Shown here piece after piece: positions 37,113 to 46,713 of a DNA stretch of 64,000 nucleotides (its first letter is position 1; every line of letters begins with the position of its first letter). This stretch comes from Ferruginibacter sp. (GTDB taxonomy: Bacteria; Bacteroidota; Bacteroidia; Chitinophagales; Chitinophagaceae). Under the pieces are notes generated by a model. That model was not told where the DNA came from and did no database searches. It saw nothing but the letters and a program-made list of their open reading frames with translations. Where the stretch lies: positions 62,001-126,000 of the forward strand of contig JACMLJ010000080.1 of NCBI GenBank assembly GCA_014379625.1, read 5' to 3'. Position numbers and translations under genes: made by a program.

Positions 37113-38339
37113 ATGAATAAAACCCCAATAGCGCTTTTTCTTTCATTAATGATCACAGTGCATATTGCTGCGGCACAAAGCAATACCGCCGGAATAAAAG
37201 ACAGGCAGTTTTGGCTGCAGCACTTAGATAAACTGGCAAGGCCTGTATTAACCAATCTTGCCAACGATTCGTTGAAAATTAATATGGTGGTAATGCTATC
37301 TAAAAGAACTGACAATCCAACCACCAGGAAAAATGCTGCCTACCTCGAAACATTCGCCCGTTTATTATGCGGAATATCGCCCTGGTTACAGCTGGAAACT
37401 GGGTCCGCCATGGAAAAAGAACTGCGGAATGAGTACCGGCAACTGGTGTTGAAATCTATTGCTAATGCAGTCAATCCTGCTGCAAAAGATTATATGGAAT
37501 GGCACAGGGGCGGGCAACCATTGGTAGATGCTTCCTTTATGGCGTTAGGATTGTTACGTTGCCCCTGGCTCTGGGAGCACCTCGGTGAAACCACCCGTAA
37601 ACAGGTAGCTGATGCGTTTTTGCTTACGCGAAAAGTAAAGCCTGCCTACAGTAACTGGCTATTGTTTTCGGGTATAATTGAAGCGTTTTTTTGCAAATAC
37701 AATTATGCCTGGGATGAAATGCGGGTTGACCTGGTATTGCGGCAGATGGACAAATGGTATGTAGGGGATGGAATGTATTCGGATGGAGAATCCTTTCACT
37801 TTGATTACTATAACAGCTATGTTATACATCCCTTCCTTAACCAGTTGGTGCAAACATTAAATGAAAAGAAAACCGACTACACATCGCTGGCCGGCAAACT
37901 AAAAACAAGAAGTGAGCGCTATGCTGTTATACAGGAAAGACTGATCAATGCAGACGGTTCTTTCCCTGCTACCGGCAGATCGCTGGTGTATAGGGGAGGG
38001 GCTTTTCACCACCTCGCAGACATGGCATGGAGAGCACAATTACCCACTTCCCTGCATCCCGCGCAGGTGCGTGGGGCTTTAACCGCCGTGATTAAAAAAA
38101 CAATGGAAAGCCCGTCAACATTTACAAAAGAAGGCTGGCTTACCATCGGGTTGCATGGTGCGCAACCCGATATTGCTGATGTGTACAACACTACTGGCAG
38201 TCTTTATTTATGCGCATTTATTTTATTGCCGTTGGGGTTACCGGAAACAGATCCATTCTGGTCGGCCCCTGCCGAAATGTGGACGGCGCAAAAGGTTTGG
38301 AATGGGCTGGATGCACCCAACGATCACCCGGTAGATTAA
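37113..38339 (+). CDS. DUF2264 protein (possible GH154-type beta-glucuronidase), exported
   Basis: Signal peptide (about 1-22, IAAAQ) followed by a single helical domain matching DUF2264: TRKNAAYLETFARLLCGISP, EWHRGGQPLVDASFMALGLL, YSNWLLFSGIIEAFFCKY, MYSDGESFHFDYYNSYVIHP and GSFPATGRSLVYRGGAFHHL. The domain is expected to be an (alpha/alpha)6 barrel. From memory, some DUF2264 proteins were assigned to GH154 as beta-glucuronidases; I cannot confirm that this one is active. Candidate catalytic acids lie in the DGESFHFDYYN stretch. It follows GH2 by 29 bases and sits among glucuronate-related enzymes. Confidence 0.8.
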   Translation: MNKTPIALFLSLMITVHIAAAQSNTAGIKDRQFWLQHLDKLARPVLTNLANDSLKINMVVMLSKRTDNPTTRKNAAYLETFARLLCGISPWLQLETGSAMEKELRNEYRQLVLKSIANAVNPAAKDYMEWHRGGQPLVDASFMALGLLRCPWLWEHLGETTRKQVADAFLLTRKVKPAYSNWLLFSGIIEAFFCKYNYAWDEMRVDLVLRQMDKWYVGDGMYSDGESFHFDYYNSYVIHPFLNQLVQTLNEKKTDYTSLAGKLKTRSERYAVIQERLINADGSFPATGRSLVYRGGAFHHLADMAWRAQLPTSLHPAQVRGALTAVIKKTMESPSTFTKEGWLTIGLHGAQPDIADVYNTTGSLYLCAFILLPLGLPETDPFWSAPAEMWTAQKVWNGLDAPNDHPVD

Positions 38340-38392
38340 GCATTTAATTTAATCAGCTAACTGCTAATGGCTTGTGGAATAAAACGCGAGAT

Positions 38393-41300
38393 ATGAAAAA
38401 ATTCGCTGGATTTTTTATTGTATTTTTCCTTACAGGTTTGATGGCCTTCGCCCAACAACCAGCTCCGCCGCAATGGTGGCATGGTAGGGAAAGAAGCCTG
38501 CATTACAAACCCGATGGCAACGATTTTATTTGCGTGAACGGGAAACAGCGTTTCAACCGTGCATTGTACGGAACCAATACGGCCTTTCGGGTAGAAGCGG
38601 GCGACCTGCCTGAGTTTGCCCTATACATGCCGGGTATGGGGGGCAATATAAAATTCGGCCTTTCGGTTAATGATACCAGTAAGTGGCTGATCAATACAAG
38701 TAAGGTAACCGCTATTTACCGCCCCGGAACTATGATCTATGATATTGAGGATAAAATGCTGGGCAATGGGAAGCTCCATATTATTGTTCTTGCCATGGGA
38801 AATGCGGAAGGAATAGTTATTAAAATGTGGTTTGAAAATGTACCGGCAACTGTACAATTAACAGCTGTTTACGGAGGGGCTTCCGGCAAAAAATTCAGCC
38901 GGGATGGTGATATGGGACCCGATCCGGAAAGTAGTTTTTATTTAAAGCCCGAATATTGTTTGGACAATAATTATAGTATTTCCGGCAATTCATTTTTTGT
39001 AAAGTATGGAACAGGTGTGGTAGCAGAATGGGATCCTTATGTAAATAAAAATTTTGCAACGGATACAGTAAAGGCAGTGAAGATCGGCATAGAGCAAAAT
39101 ATGGCAGGGTGCTTTCCACAAGCCATGAACTTGCATGTGGCCGATGCTGCCCGGCAGGATTCTCCCGATTGGTTGTACCTGTCAAAACTAAACAAGGCCC
39201 CTGTAGTTACCGGCAGACTGACAATAAAAAATAAGGAGACTTATTTCTTCGTTATTCAAAAACCGGGTAGTGGTAAATCTGCTAACAATGTGGATGCAGC
39301 GCAATTGTTTAACCAGGCGGAAATTGCCCGGGAAAAATTAGCAGGGAGGATCAAAATGAATACACCGGATAGTTACCTCAATACACTGGGCGGCGTATTG
39401 GGGATAGCGGCGGATGCTGTTTGGGAAAACCCTACCTACCTGCATGGCTCTATCGGATGGCGTATGAGGCTCAATGGGTGGCGGGGGCCTTATGTTGGCG
39501 ATGTATTAAGCTGGCACGACCGGGCAAAAACGCATTTTAAAGCCTATTCACTTTCGCAGGTAACAACCCCTTTAAGCGGGCCGGTTATCATGGATACGGC
39601 TTTGAATCTCGCAAGGTCATTGGAGAAAATGGGCACTTCTGTTTTCAGCAACGGGTATATCAGTCGAAACCCAAACGGCGACTTTCGTCCGCATCATTAT
39701 GATATGAACCTGGTTTATATAGATGCATTGCTTCGTCATTTTAAATGGACGGGAGATACCAGTTTTGCAAAAGAAATGTGGCCTGTTATTACCCGGCACC
39801 TCGCCTGGGAGAAACGAAATTTCGATGCGGATGGGGATGGTTTGTATGATGCTTATGCGGCTATCTGGGCAAGCGATGCGCTGCAATATAGCGGAGGGGC
39901 GGTTACACACTCCTCGGCTTATAATTACAAAGCCAATAAGGAAGCAGCGGTCATTGCAAAACTGCTTGGTGAAGATGGGTCAGCTTATGAAACAGAAGCA
40001 GCAAAAATTTTAAAAGCTATCAACACCGTTTTGTGGATGCCCGAAAAAGGCAGTTATGTAGAATTCAAAGATCTGCTGGGCAACAGCTTGCTTCATACCA
40101 ATGCAGCTATATGGACATTGTACCACGCGCTTGACAGCGATGTGCCAGATGCATTCCAGGGCTATGAGAGTATGCGCTATATAGATGCCAATATCCCGCA
40201 TATCCCGGTAAGGGCGAAGGGGTTGCAGGATGGCTATTATACCATCAGCACCAGCAGGTGGATGCCCTATGACTGGAGCCTTAATAATGTAGCAACAGCC
40301 GAAGTGATGCACACCGCATTGGCCAACTGGCAGGCGGGACGAAATGAAAAAGGCTTCCATTTGTTTAAGAGTGAGTTATTGTCAACAATGTACCTCGGTG
40401 GCAGTCCCGGCAATATCGGGCAGATATCTTTTTATGATGCGGCAAGGGGCGAAGCGTACCGCGATTTTGCAGATCCTGTTGCCATGACGGCAAGAAGCCT
40501 GGTAGAAGGTTTATTTGGTATTTTACCCAATGCCCTGCAGGGTGAGCTGGTACTCAAACCAGGTTTTCCTGCTTCATGGAATTATGCGACACTGAAGATA
40601 CCCGATATATCCATTGATTTTAAAAGAAACGGAAAAGAAGATACTTATACGGTTATTCCCGCTTTTACTAAAAAAATGCAATTGAAATTATTGCTAAAGG
40701 CAAATGGTATACAAATTCAATCGCTTACGGTAAATGGAAAAAAAACGCTGTGGAAAAATATAAACGACGCGATTGAAACACCTGTTATTGAAATTGCCGC
40801 AGGCATTCAAAATAAATATGTGGTAAAAATAACCTGGTCAGGAACAAAAGCGGCCATCCTTGGGTTGCAGGATAAATACATCCGGGCCAGTAAATTAAGT
40901 TTGCAGTTTCCGGGAGCAGTTATCCTGAAATGGTTTGATCCGCAAAAAGTATTATTACAGGCACAACATACAGGGGAAAGGCTTACTGGACAGGTCAACG
41001 CTTCAAAAGGTAGTCACATTATATTTGTGCAATTAAAACAACTTGATTTTACCTGGTGGCAACCATTGGATATTACCATTGTAGATGCGGTGGAAATAAC
41101 CTCCCCATTTATACAATCCGGCAAAGGCCTGCAGTTTGTAATAAGGAATAATACAGGTTTGTTTATAAAAGGAAACATGGTATTGAATGAAGGACACACA
41201 GAATTTACAAAGTTGCTGGAAATTCAACCCGGCAATCCAGGTATCGAAGTAAATGTTGAACCCCGGTATACAATTCCCGGAACCAACCAAGTTTCCTTTT

Positions 41301-42079
41301 CCGGGAATGGTTTTACTGCCCGTCAAAAGCTAATCAACTGGAAACAGGGAATGGAGTCCGCCAAGGCCGAAACAATTGATTTAAGTAACCTGTTCAATGA
41401 CAAGGTAACGAATATTTTTAAAAACCAATACCTTTCTCCCCGCCCCACAGTTGCCACTTTGCAACTGCCTGTACAAGGCATTGGCGATTGGACCCACCCT
41501 TTAAAAACAGCTAACATTGATGATCATGGATTGCGGAAACTGGCGGGTGAAAATAACCTGTTTATGTTGCCGCAGGGCGTTCCATTTTCCACCCCGTCGG
41601 ATACATTAAAATCAAATATTCTCTTTACCTCGCAATGGGATAATTACCCAAAAGAAGCGGTGGTGCCTTTAGCGGGGAAAGCTGCTCATTTATACCTGCT
41701 GATGGCGGGTTCTACCAATCCAATGCAATCAAGGATCGTGAATGGAGCGGTGATTATTTTGTATGCCGATAACAGTGCTGATACATTGCTCCTAAAGAAC
41801 CCGGAAACATGGTGGCCCATCGAACAGGATTATATGGACGATGGTTTTGCTTTTACTATTGATGCGCCCAGGCCTGTCAGGATCCATTTAAAAACAGGAA
41901 AGATTGTTTCTGACTGGGATAATAGTATTGCAGCCTATAATGGTAAAATGATTGATGGAGGGGCGGCAACCGTATTGGATATGCCATTGAATGAAAAAAA
42001 AGTATTAAAATCTTTAACAGTAAAAGCAATTGCCAATGATGTGGTGATTGGGTTGATGGGCGTTACTTTGCGAAGGTGA
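38393..42079 (+). CDS. Large exported DUF4450-type putative glycoside hydrolase
   Basis: A 1228-residue secreted protein without a firmly known activity. Seen: signal peptide (MKKFAGFF...LMAFAQ), an N-terminal region matching DUF4450 as I recall it (WWHGRERSLHYKPDGNDFIC, LPEFALYMPGMGGNIKFGL), a middle third that looks like an (alpha/alpha)6-barrel glycosidase (GWRMRLNGWRGPYVGDVLSW, FDADGDGLYDAYAAIWASDA, GYYTISTSRWMPYDWSLNN, FGILPNALQGELVLKPGF), and C-terminal beta-rich domains. I start at ATG 38393 where the signal peptide begins; an upstream TTG frame adds seven unlikely residues. Glu/Asp-rich loops in the barrel (WASDALQYSGG, DADGDG) are candidate active sites. Probably acts on a pectin side chain. 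Confidence 0.78.
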   Translation: MKKFAGFFIVFFLTGLMAFAQQPAPPQWWHGRERSLHYKPDGNDFICVNGKQRFNRALYGTNTAFRVEAGDLPEFALYMPGMGGNIKFGLSVNDTSKWLINTSKVTAIYRPGTMIYDIEDKMLGNGKLHIIVLAMGNAEGIVIKMWFENVPATVQLTAVYGGASGKKFSRDGDMGPDPESSFYLKPEYCLDNNYSISGNSFFVKYGTGVVAEWDPYVNKNFATDTVKAVKIGIEQNMAGCFPQAMNLHVADAARQDSPDWLYLSKLNKAPVVTGRLTIKNKETYFFVIQKPGSGKSANNVDAAQLFNQAEIAREKLAGRIKMNTPDSYLNTLGGVLGIAADAVWENPTYLHGSIGWRMRLNGWRGPYVGDVLSWHDRAKTHFKAYSLSQVTTPLSGPVIMDTALNLARSLEKMGTSVFSNGYISRNPNGDFRPHHYDMNLVYIDALLRHFKWTGDTSFAKEMWPVITRHLAWEKRNFDADGDGLYDAYAAIWASDALQYSGGAVTHSSAYNYKANKEAAVIAKLLGEDGSAYETEAAKILKAINTVLWMPEKGSYVEFKDLLGNSLLHTNAAIWTLYHALDSDVPDAFQGYESMRYIDANIPHIPVRAKGLQDGYYTISTSRWMPYDWSLNNVATAEVMHTALANWQAGRNEKGFHLFKSELLSTMYLGGSPGNIGQISFYDAARGEAYRDFADPVAMTARSLVEGLFGILPNALQGELVLKPGFPASWNYATLKIPDISIDFKRNGKEDTYTVIPAFTKKMQLKLLLKANGIQIQSLTVNGKKTLWKNINDAIETPVIEIAAGIQNKYVVKITWSGTKAAILGLQDKYIRASKLSLQFPGAVILKWFDPQKVLLQAQHTGERLTGQVNASKGSHIIFVQLKQLDFTWWQPLDITIVDAVEITSPFIQSGKGLQFVIRNNTGLFIKGNMVLNEGHTEFTKLLEIQPGNPGIEVNVEPRYTIPGTNQVSFSGNGFTARQKLINWKQGMESAKAETIDLSNLFNDKVTNIFKNQYLSPRPTVATLQLPVQGIGDWTHPLKTANIDDHGLRKLAGENNLFMLPQGVPFSTPSDTLKSNILFTSQWDNYPKEAVVPLAGKAAHLYLLMAGSTNPMQSRIVNGAVIILYADNSADTLLLKNPETWWPIEQDYMDDGFAFTIDAPRPVRIHLKTGKIVSDWDNSIAAYNGKMIDGGAATVLDMPLNEKKVLKSLTVKAIANDVVIGLMGVTLRR

Positions 42080-42202
42080 GGCCCTACTGAAATTCATACA
42101 TTTCTCCAACAGCTAACTTTGAAGGGGAGGACAAAAGGAATAACTATTAAATATTTAGAAAGTTGTAGATTTTAAGGGTAGCTGAAATGGGTTCATTAAA
42201 GA

Positions 42203-42746
42203 TAAAGCTGATGTGCAAGAAAACTATGTAAACCTTTGCAAATAAAAACTTTAGGTAATTTTGCTTGTTGAATATTATTTATATGAAATTGGATAGATAG
42301 CTTTTGAAGGCAATATTGCCGATCTGCATTATTACGAATATTTAAATGTGACCACTGTTCGATATCTACACCAGTAACCGGGTTAGCCGCCTTTTTTGGT
42401 TAGGTAACGACGAAGTCGGTATTCAACATTTCGGCTTCGCTCAATGCTGCGATAGCTTAACATTGAGCGAAGCCGAAATGTTGAAAGAAGCAAAAACAGC
42501 GGCGTTCCGGTTACGCAGCCCGCCGGCTGGGGAGGCAAAAGTAGCGAATTGGCAAAAGATAACTTATGCAGAAAAGTAATACCGGCAAGGAGGCAAACAA
42601 ATTTGTAATTGGCAAATAATTGAAGGTGACTAAAACAAAAAATTTGATTTTAAATAGATAGCTGTCGAAGTTGAGATTCGGGAAGGGAAATCTTTTAAAA
42701 ACCTTACCGATTGTCAATCATAGAGTTTTCTTACAGACACTAAATA
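42203..42746. mobile_element. Element copy A: ~544-bp non-coding repeat with terminal inverted repeats
   Basis: The gene-free spacer 42080-42844 is mostly this element; 42080-42202 shows nothing else. It aligns along its length, by eye at roughly three quarters identity, with 59493-60002. The ends carry an inverted repeat: core TGCAAGAAAACT at 42214-42225 and AGTTTTCTTACA at 42724-42735. The centre can fold: GTAACCGG (42374-42381) with CCGGTTAC (42507-42514), GCCGC (42386-42390) with GCGGC (42499-42503), a small CGAC-GAA-GTCG hairpin (42408-42418), and a 25-bp perfect hairpin (42422-42446 with 42461-42485). No transposase or conserved reading frame is present. It ends 98 bases before the YiaK-like gene. 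MITE-like element or structured RNA are both possible. Confidence 0.75.
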
Positions 42747-42844
42747 GTTTGTTAAGAGTCGTCGGTACCGCCTCTTCTATTTTGGAAAGGAGGCAGGGAA
42801 CTGATCCCGATGATTTGCAATAACAATATTTTATATCACAATAA

Positions 42845-43861
42845 ATGCCCGACACCAGTTTCATATTGATTTCACCTCAGCAAATGCAGGAACGCTTTGC
42901 TTCCATATTACTGAATGCTGGGTTTACCAAAGAACAGGCGAACCAATGCGCTTCAATTTTTACAGCCAATAGTGTTGATGGAATTTATACGCATGGTGTA
43001 AACCGTTTTCCCCGGTTTGTGCAATATATAAAAGATGGATATGTGCTGCCAGGCGCAGTACCAACACTGACCAATAAATTGGGCGGCATGGAGCAATGGG
43101 ATGGTAACCTGGGGCCGGGGCCACTAAATGCGGTGCATGCAACCGAAACAGTAATGCGATTGGCGCAGCAATATGGCATTGGTTGCGTGGCACTGGCAAA
43201 TACCAACCATTGGATGCGGGGCGGAACTTATGGATGGCAGGCCGCAAAAGCAGGGTTGGTTTTTATTGGCTTTACAAATACCACCGCCATCATGCCGGCG
43301 TGGGGGGCAATTGATCCCAGGCTGGGCAATAATCCATTGGTAATTGCATTGCCGTATCAAGATGAAGCCATTGTACTGGACATGGCGATGTCGCAATTTT
43401 CGTATGGCGCCATGGAACTGGCGGTATTAAAAAATGAAAGCCTGCGGGTGTATGGCGGCTACAATAAAAGCGGTGAGTTGACAAATGATCCTGCGACCAT
43501 ACTTGAATCAAAACGTCCCTTACCGGTTGGTTACTGGAAAGGCGCAGGATTATCGTTGCTGCTGGATATATTGGCTACTGTTTTATCGGGTGGTTTATCC
43601 GTGCATCAAATAACGAAAAAGGATGTGGAGCACGGGTTATCGCAGGTGTTTATTGCAATAGATATTTCAAAGCTGGGTAACCATTCCCTTATTACAAAAA
43701 CAGTAGAGAACATTATCGCGGATTATCATCAATCTGTTGGGGCAGACGCATCCAAAAAAATAGTTTACCCCGGTGAAGGTGTTTTGCAAACAAGGAAAAA
43801 TAATCTGGCAAATGGTATCCCGGTGCTGAAGAAAGTGTGGGATGAGATACTGGTACTTTAA
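42845..43861 (+). CDS. YiaK-like Ldh_2-family NAD(P)H-dependent oxidoreductase
   Basis: Cytoplasmic 2-keto-acid reductase of the malate/L-lactate dehydrogenase type 2 family; closest in pattern to YiaK, 2,3-diketo-L-gulonate reductase. Seen: no signal peptide, IYTHGVNRFPRFVQYIKDG (His50 at the family's conserved catalytic position), GNLGPGPLNAVHATETVM, LANTNHWMRGGTYGWQAAKA and LPVGYWKGAGLSLLLDI. The 338-residue length is normal. It is the only clear cytoplasmic metabolic enzyme among exported hydrolases, so it may reduce a sugar-acid derived from the glycan. The true substrate is not visible from sequence. Repeat element copy A lies directly upstream. Confidence 0.88.
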   Translation: MPDTSFILISPQQMQERFASILLNAGFTKEQANQCASIFTANSVDGIYTHGVNRFPRFVQYIKDGYVLPGAVPTLTNKLGGMEQWDGNLGPGPLNAVHATETVMRLAQQYGIGCVALANTNHWMRGGTYGWQAAKAGLVFIGFTNTTAIMPAWGAIDPRLGNNPLVIALPYQDEAIVLDMAMSQFSYGAMELAVLKNESLRVYGGYNKSGELTNDPATILESKRPLPVGYWKGAGLSLLLDILATVLSGGLSVHQITKKDVEHGLSQVFIAIDISKLGNHSLITKTVENIIADYHQSVGADASKKIVYPGEGVLQTRKNNLANGIPVLKKVWDEILVL

Positions 43862-43977
43862 GACCGGGTTGCCAACCTTTGAAGGCGTTGTTCGGATTAT
43901 TAAATGTATTACTAAGGTTGGGAACCCTGGCGTTCAGCCCTTTCGTCCTGAACTTTAAAATCGATAAAAATATATAC

Positions 43978-44910
43978 ATGAAGAAATATTTATTAATAGC
44001 CGTTACGGTATTGTTCTTTCAACCCGGTTACACGCAAACCGGCGAGAACGTGTACCTGTTTTCTTATTTTAAAGATAATGGGCAGGATGGCTTGCACCTG
44101 GCATATAGTTATGACGGGTTTAAATGGACCGCATTAAAAAAGGATCAGTCATTCTTAAAACCGGCAGTAGCCAAAGATAAGCTGATGCGGGATCCATGCA
44201 TTGTGCGCGGCGCAGATGGAAAATTTCACATGGTGTGGACAGTAAGCTGGAATGATGGTGGTATTGGTTATGCCAATTCAACCGACCTGGTTAACTGGAG
44301 CGAACAGCAATTTGTTCCTGTAATGAAAGATGAACCGGCTGCCCGTAACTGCTGGGCGCCGGAAATTTTTTATGATGCAAAAAAGAAAGAATACATGATT
44401 TACTGGGCCACTACCATACCCGGTAGATTTGCCGCGGGCGATACCGCAGGCGATGACAAATACAACCACCGCATGTATTATACCACCACAAAAGATTTTA
44501 AAACCTATAGTAAAACGAAATTGCTGTACGACTACCGGTTTAATGTTATTGACGCTACCATTCAAAAAAATGGAAATCAGTATATCATGTTTTTAAAAGA
44601 TGAAACAAAGGAGCCCGCACAAAAAAATATCCGCATCGCGACAAGTAAAAAATTAACCGGGGGCTATAGCAAACCATCTGAACCCATTACCGGAAAATAC
44701 TGGGCGGAGGGTCCAACAGTTTTAAAGATAGGAGATAAGTGGGTGGTATATTTTGATAAATACACCCTGCATCGGTATGGCGCTATCGAATCAACCGATT
44801 TAAAAACATGGACGGAAGTTTCTGAAAAGCTCACCATGCCAAAAGGCATAAGGCATGGCACCGTGTTTACAATAACCCAGGCTGAATTAGCGAAACTTAT
44901 CGCACTGTAA
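43978..44910 (+). CDS. GH43-family five-bladed propeller glycosidase
   Basis: Seen: signal peptide (MKKYLLIAVTVLFFQPGYTQ), catalytic-base Asp72 in LMRDPCIVRGADGKFH, ARNCWAPEIFYDAKKKEYMI, FNVIDATIQKNGNQYIMF (transition-state modulator Asp) and catalytic-acid Glu244 in YWAEGPTVLKIGDKWV, so the three GH43 acids are in place. 311 residues from ATG 43978. The longer frame from TTG 43879 adds 33 residues encoded by a small inverted repeat (CCAACCTT 43872-43879 with AAGGTTGG 43914-43921) and would hide the signal peptide, so I reject it. Likely cuts arabinose, galactose or xylose side chains. Confidence 0.88.
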   Translation: MKKYLLIAVTVLFFQPGYTQTGENVYLFSYFKDNGQDGLHLAYSYDGFKWTALKKDQSFLKPAVAKDKLMRDPCIVRGADGKFHMVWTVSWNDGGIGYANSTDLVNWSEQQFVPVMKDEPAARNCWAPEIFYDAKKKEYMIYWATTIPGRFAAGDTAGDDKYNHRMYYTTTKDFKTYSKTKLLYDYRFNVIDATIQKNGNQYIMFLKDETKEPAQKNIRIATSKKLTGGYSKPSEPITGKYWAEGPTVLKIGDKWVVYFDKYTLHRYGAIESTDLKTWTEVSEKLTMPKGIRHGTVFTITQAELAKLIAL

Positions 44911-44983
44911 TTTATTAGTGGTAAAAATTCTATATAAATTCCTGTTGTATTTAATATGAACAATAAAAAAATAAATTTCAATT

Positions 44984-46552
44984 ATGAAAAATTTTAATAA
45001 AAAATATATCAGTATTTTGATATGCTGCCTGGGCACATTGAATATATATGCCAATGTTAAACCAGCGAGTCCCTTTGGCGACCACATGGTGCTGCAGCGT
45101 AATAGTAAAGTGCCGGTATGGGGAATGGCTGACCCGGGTGAAAAAGTTACCCTCGTGTTTAATAAGCAAACAGTAACGGCAACTGCTAACGCCGGCGGCA
45201 GTTGGATGATTAACCTTGCAAAGCTTTCAGCAGGCGGGCCATATACCATGACGATAACCGGTAATAACTCCATTACCTTTAGCGATGTGTATGTGGGAGA
45301 AGTCTGGATTTGTTCCGGTCAGTCAAATATGGATATGACGGTTGCTAAAGAAGACCGTTATTGGTGCGGGGTTGTCAACGAGGCGGAAGAAGTAGCTGCT
45401 GCAAATTACCCGCTTATCCGTGTTTTTGATACGGATTTTACACCCAGTGCAACACCTCAAAATGATGTTACCGGTAAGTGGGAACTGGTATCTCCCCAAA
45501 CGGTTGGCCATTTATCGGCCGCTGCTTATTTTTTTGCAAGGGATATTCAAAAGAAAATAAAAGTGCCTGTGGGCCTGATTACCACCGCCTTTGGAGCCAG
45601 TACCGCTGAAGCCTGGGTACGGGAAGAAGCATTGCTGAATGACCCCGCCTGCAAACCCCTGGTAGATAATTTCAAAGAAAAATTAAACAAATACCTTTCC
45701 GATAAGGAAGCCCAGGCTAAATACAAAGCCGAGCAGGAAAAATGGAAGAAAGACGCAGAAGTTGCAAAGGCTGCCGGCAAAAATCCGCCCAGGGGCCCGC
45801 GCAACCCCGATCCTGTTCGCGACCAGCACAACGCTTCCGTTTTATGGAATGGGATGGTAAAGCCATTAGTACCCTATGCTATCCGTGGTGCTTTGTGGTA
45901 CCAGGGTGAATCTAACAGTCCAACCGCAAAAATCTACCGGCAAATCATGGAGACATTGATTACAGACTGGCGGGCACAATGGGGTCAGGGCAACTTTCCT
46001 TTCCTCTATGTACAACTGGCAAATATTGGAAAAACTTATGACTCCCTCCCTGCCAGGGGTGGTTCAGAAGCCATTAAAAGAGAAGCACAATTACAAAACC
46101 TGTCTATCCCCAATACAGCGATGGCGGTGGCTATTGACAATGCCGATCCGACAGATATGAATAATGTTCATCCCAAAAATAAGCAGGAAATCGGGCGGCG
46201 GCTTGCACTTGCTGCATTGGCGGCCGTATATGGTAAAAAAGTTGCTTATTCGGGTCCGGTTTATGATAAAATGAAAGTGGAAGGCAGTAATATCCGCCTT
46301 TATTTTAAACAACTTAATGGTGGCTTGCTTGCAAAGGATGGCCTGTTAAAAAGTTTTGCCATTGCGGGTGAAGATAAAAAATTTGTTTGGGCCAGTGCTG
46401 CCATTGAAGGGAAAACAATAGTGGTTTCAAGCTCGGATATTACCAACCCGGTAGCGGTGCGTTATGCCTGGGGAACTAATCCACCCGCCAGTTTATACAA
46501 TAAGGCAAATCTTCCGGCCTCACCTTTTCGTACAGACAGCGGTGATCAATAA
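44984..46552 (+). CDS. Sialate O-acetylesterase-type SGNH esterase (copy 1)
   Basis: Carbohydrate acetylesterase of the SASA/DUF303 type; in plant-glycan loci such proteins deacetylate hemicellulose or pectin. Seen: signal peptide (about 1-23), N-terminal beta domain (PFGDHMVLQRNSKVPVWGMA), nucleophile Ser114 in CSGQSNMDM, LWYQGESNSPTAKIYR (block III), and NADPTDMNNVHPKNKQEIGR with the catalytic His. A Lys/Glu/Ala-rich helical insertion at about 225-265 ends in PPRGPRNPD. 522 residues. Its neighbour at 46714 has the same architecture, so the two arose by duplication; they differ clearly in sequence, suggesting distinct acetyl positions. Confidence 0.88.
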   Translation: MKNFNKKYISILICCLGTLNIYANVKPASPFGDHMVLQRNSKVPVWGMADPGEKVTLVFNKQTVTATANAGGSWMINLAKLSAGGPYTMTITGNNSITFSDVYVGEVWICSGQSNMDMTVAKEDRYWCGVVNEAEEVAAANYPLIRVFDTDFTPSATPQNDVTGKWELVSPQTVGHLSAAAYFFARDIQKKIKVPVGLITTAFGASTAEAWVREEALLNDPACKPLVDNFKEKLNKYLSDKEAQAKYKAEQEKWKKDAEVAKAAGKNPPRGPRNPDPVRDQHNASVLWNGMVKPLVPYAIRGALWYQGESNSPTAKIYRQIMETLITDWRAQWGQGNFPFLYVQLANIGKTYDSLPARGGSEAIKREAQLQNLSIPNTAMAVAIDNADPTDMNNVHPKNKQEIGRRLALAALAAVYGKKVAYSGPVYDKMKVEGSNIRLYFKQLNGGLLAKDGLLKSFAIAGEDKKFVWASAAIEGKTIVVSSSDITNPVAVRYAWGTNPPASLYNKANLPASPFRTDSGDQ

Positions 46553-46561
46553 AACAGTATT

Positions 46562-46604
46562 CCTGTAACCCGGCCGGCGATAAAAAACCGGCAGGGGTTA
46601 CAGG
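46562..46604. repeat. Hairpin between the two esterase genes
   Basis: CCTGTAACCC (46562-46571) pairs perfectly with GGGTTACAGG (46595-46604), and an inner CCGG/CCGG pairing fits inside the loop. There is no T tract, so it may be a palindromic repeat or an mRNA processing/stability element rather than a terminator. Confidence 0.55.
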
Positions 46605-46713
46605 GACCGTATCAAATAAATATCGCCGGGGCGGTTATGTATTTATCAGGACGCTTCAGGATGGATAGATAATAGATAACTACTAACTTCCCCGCCTGTA
46701 AACGATTGCTGCC

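Noticed and set aside
42203..42746. Element copy A as a metabolite riboswitch
   Set aside because: Its terminal inverted repeats and length favour a mobile or repeat element, and I recognise no known riboswitch core.
43879..43977. N-terminal extension of the GH43 gene from TTG 43879
   Set aside because: Encoded by an inverted-repeat spacer and would bury the signal peptide that begins at ATG 43978.
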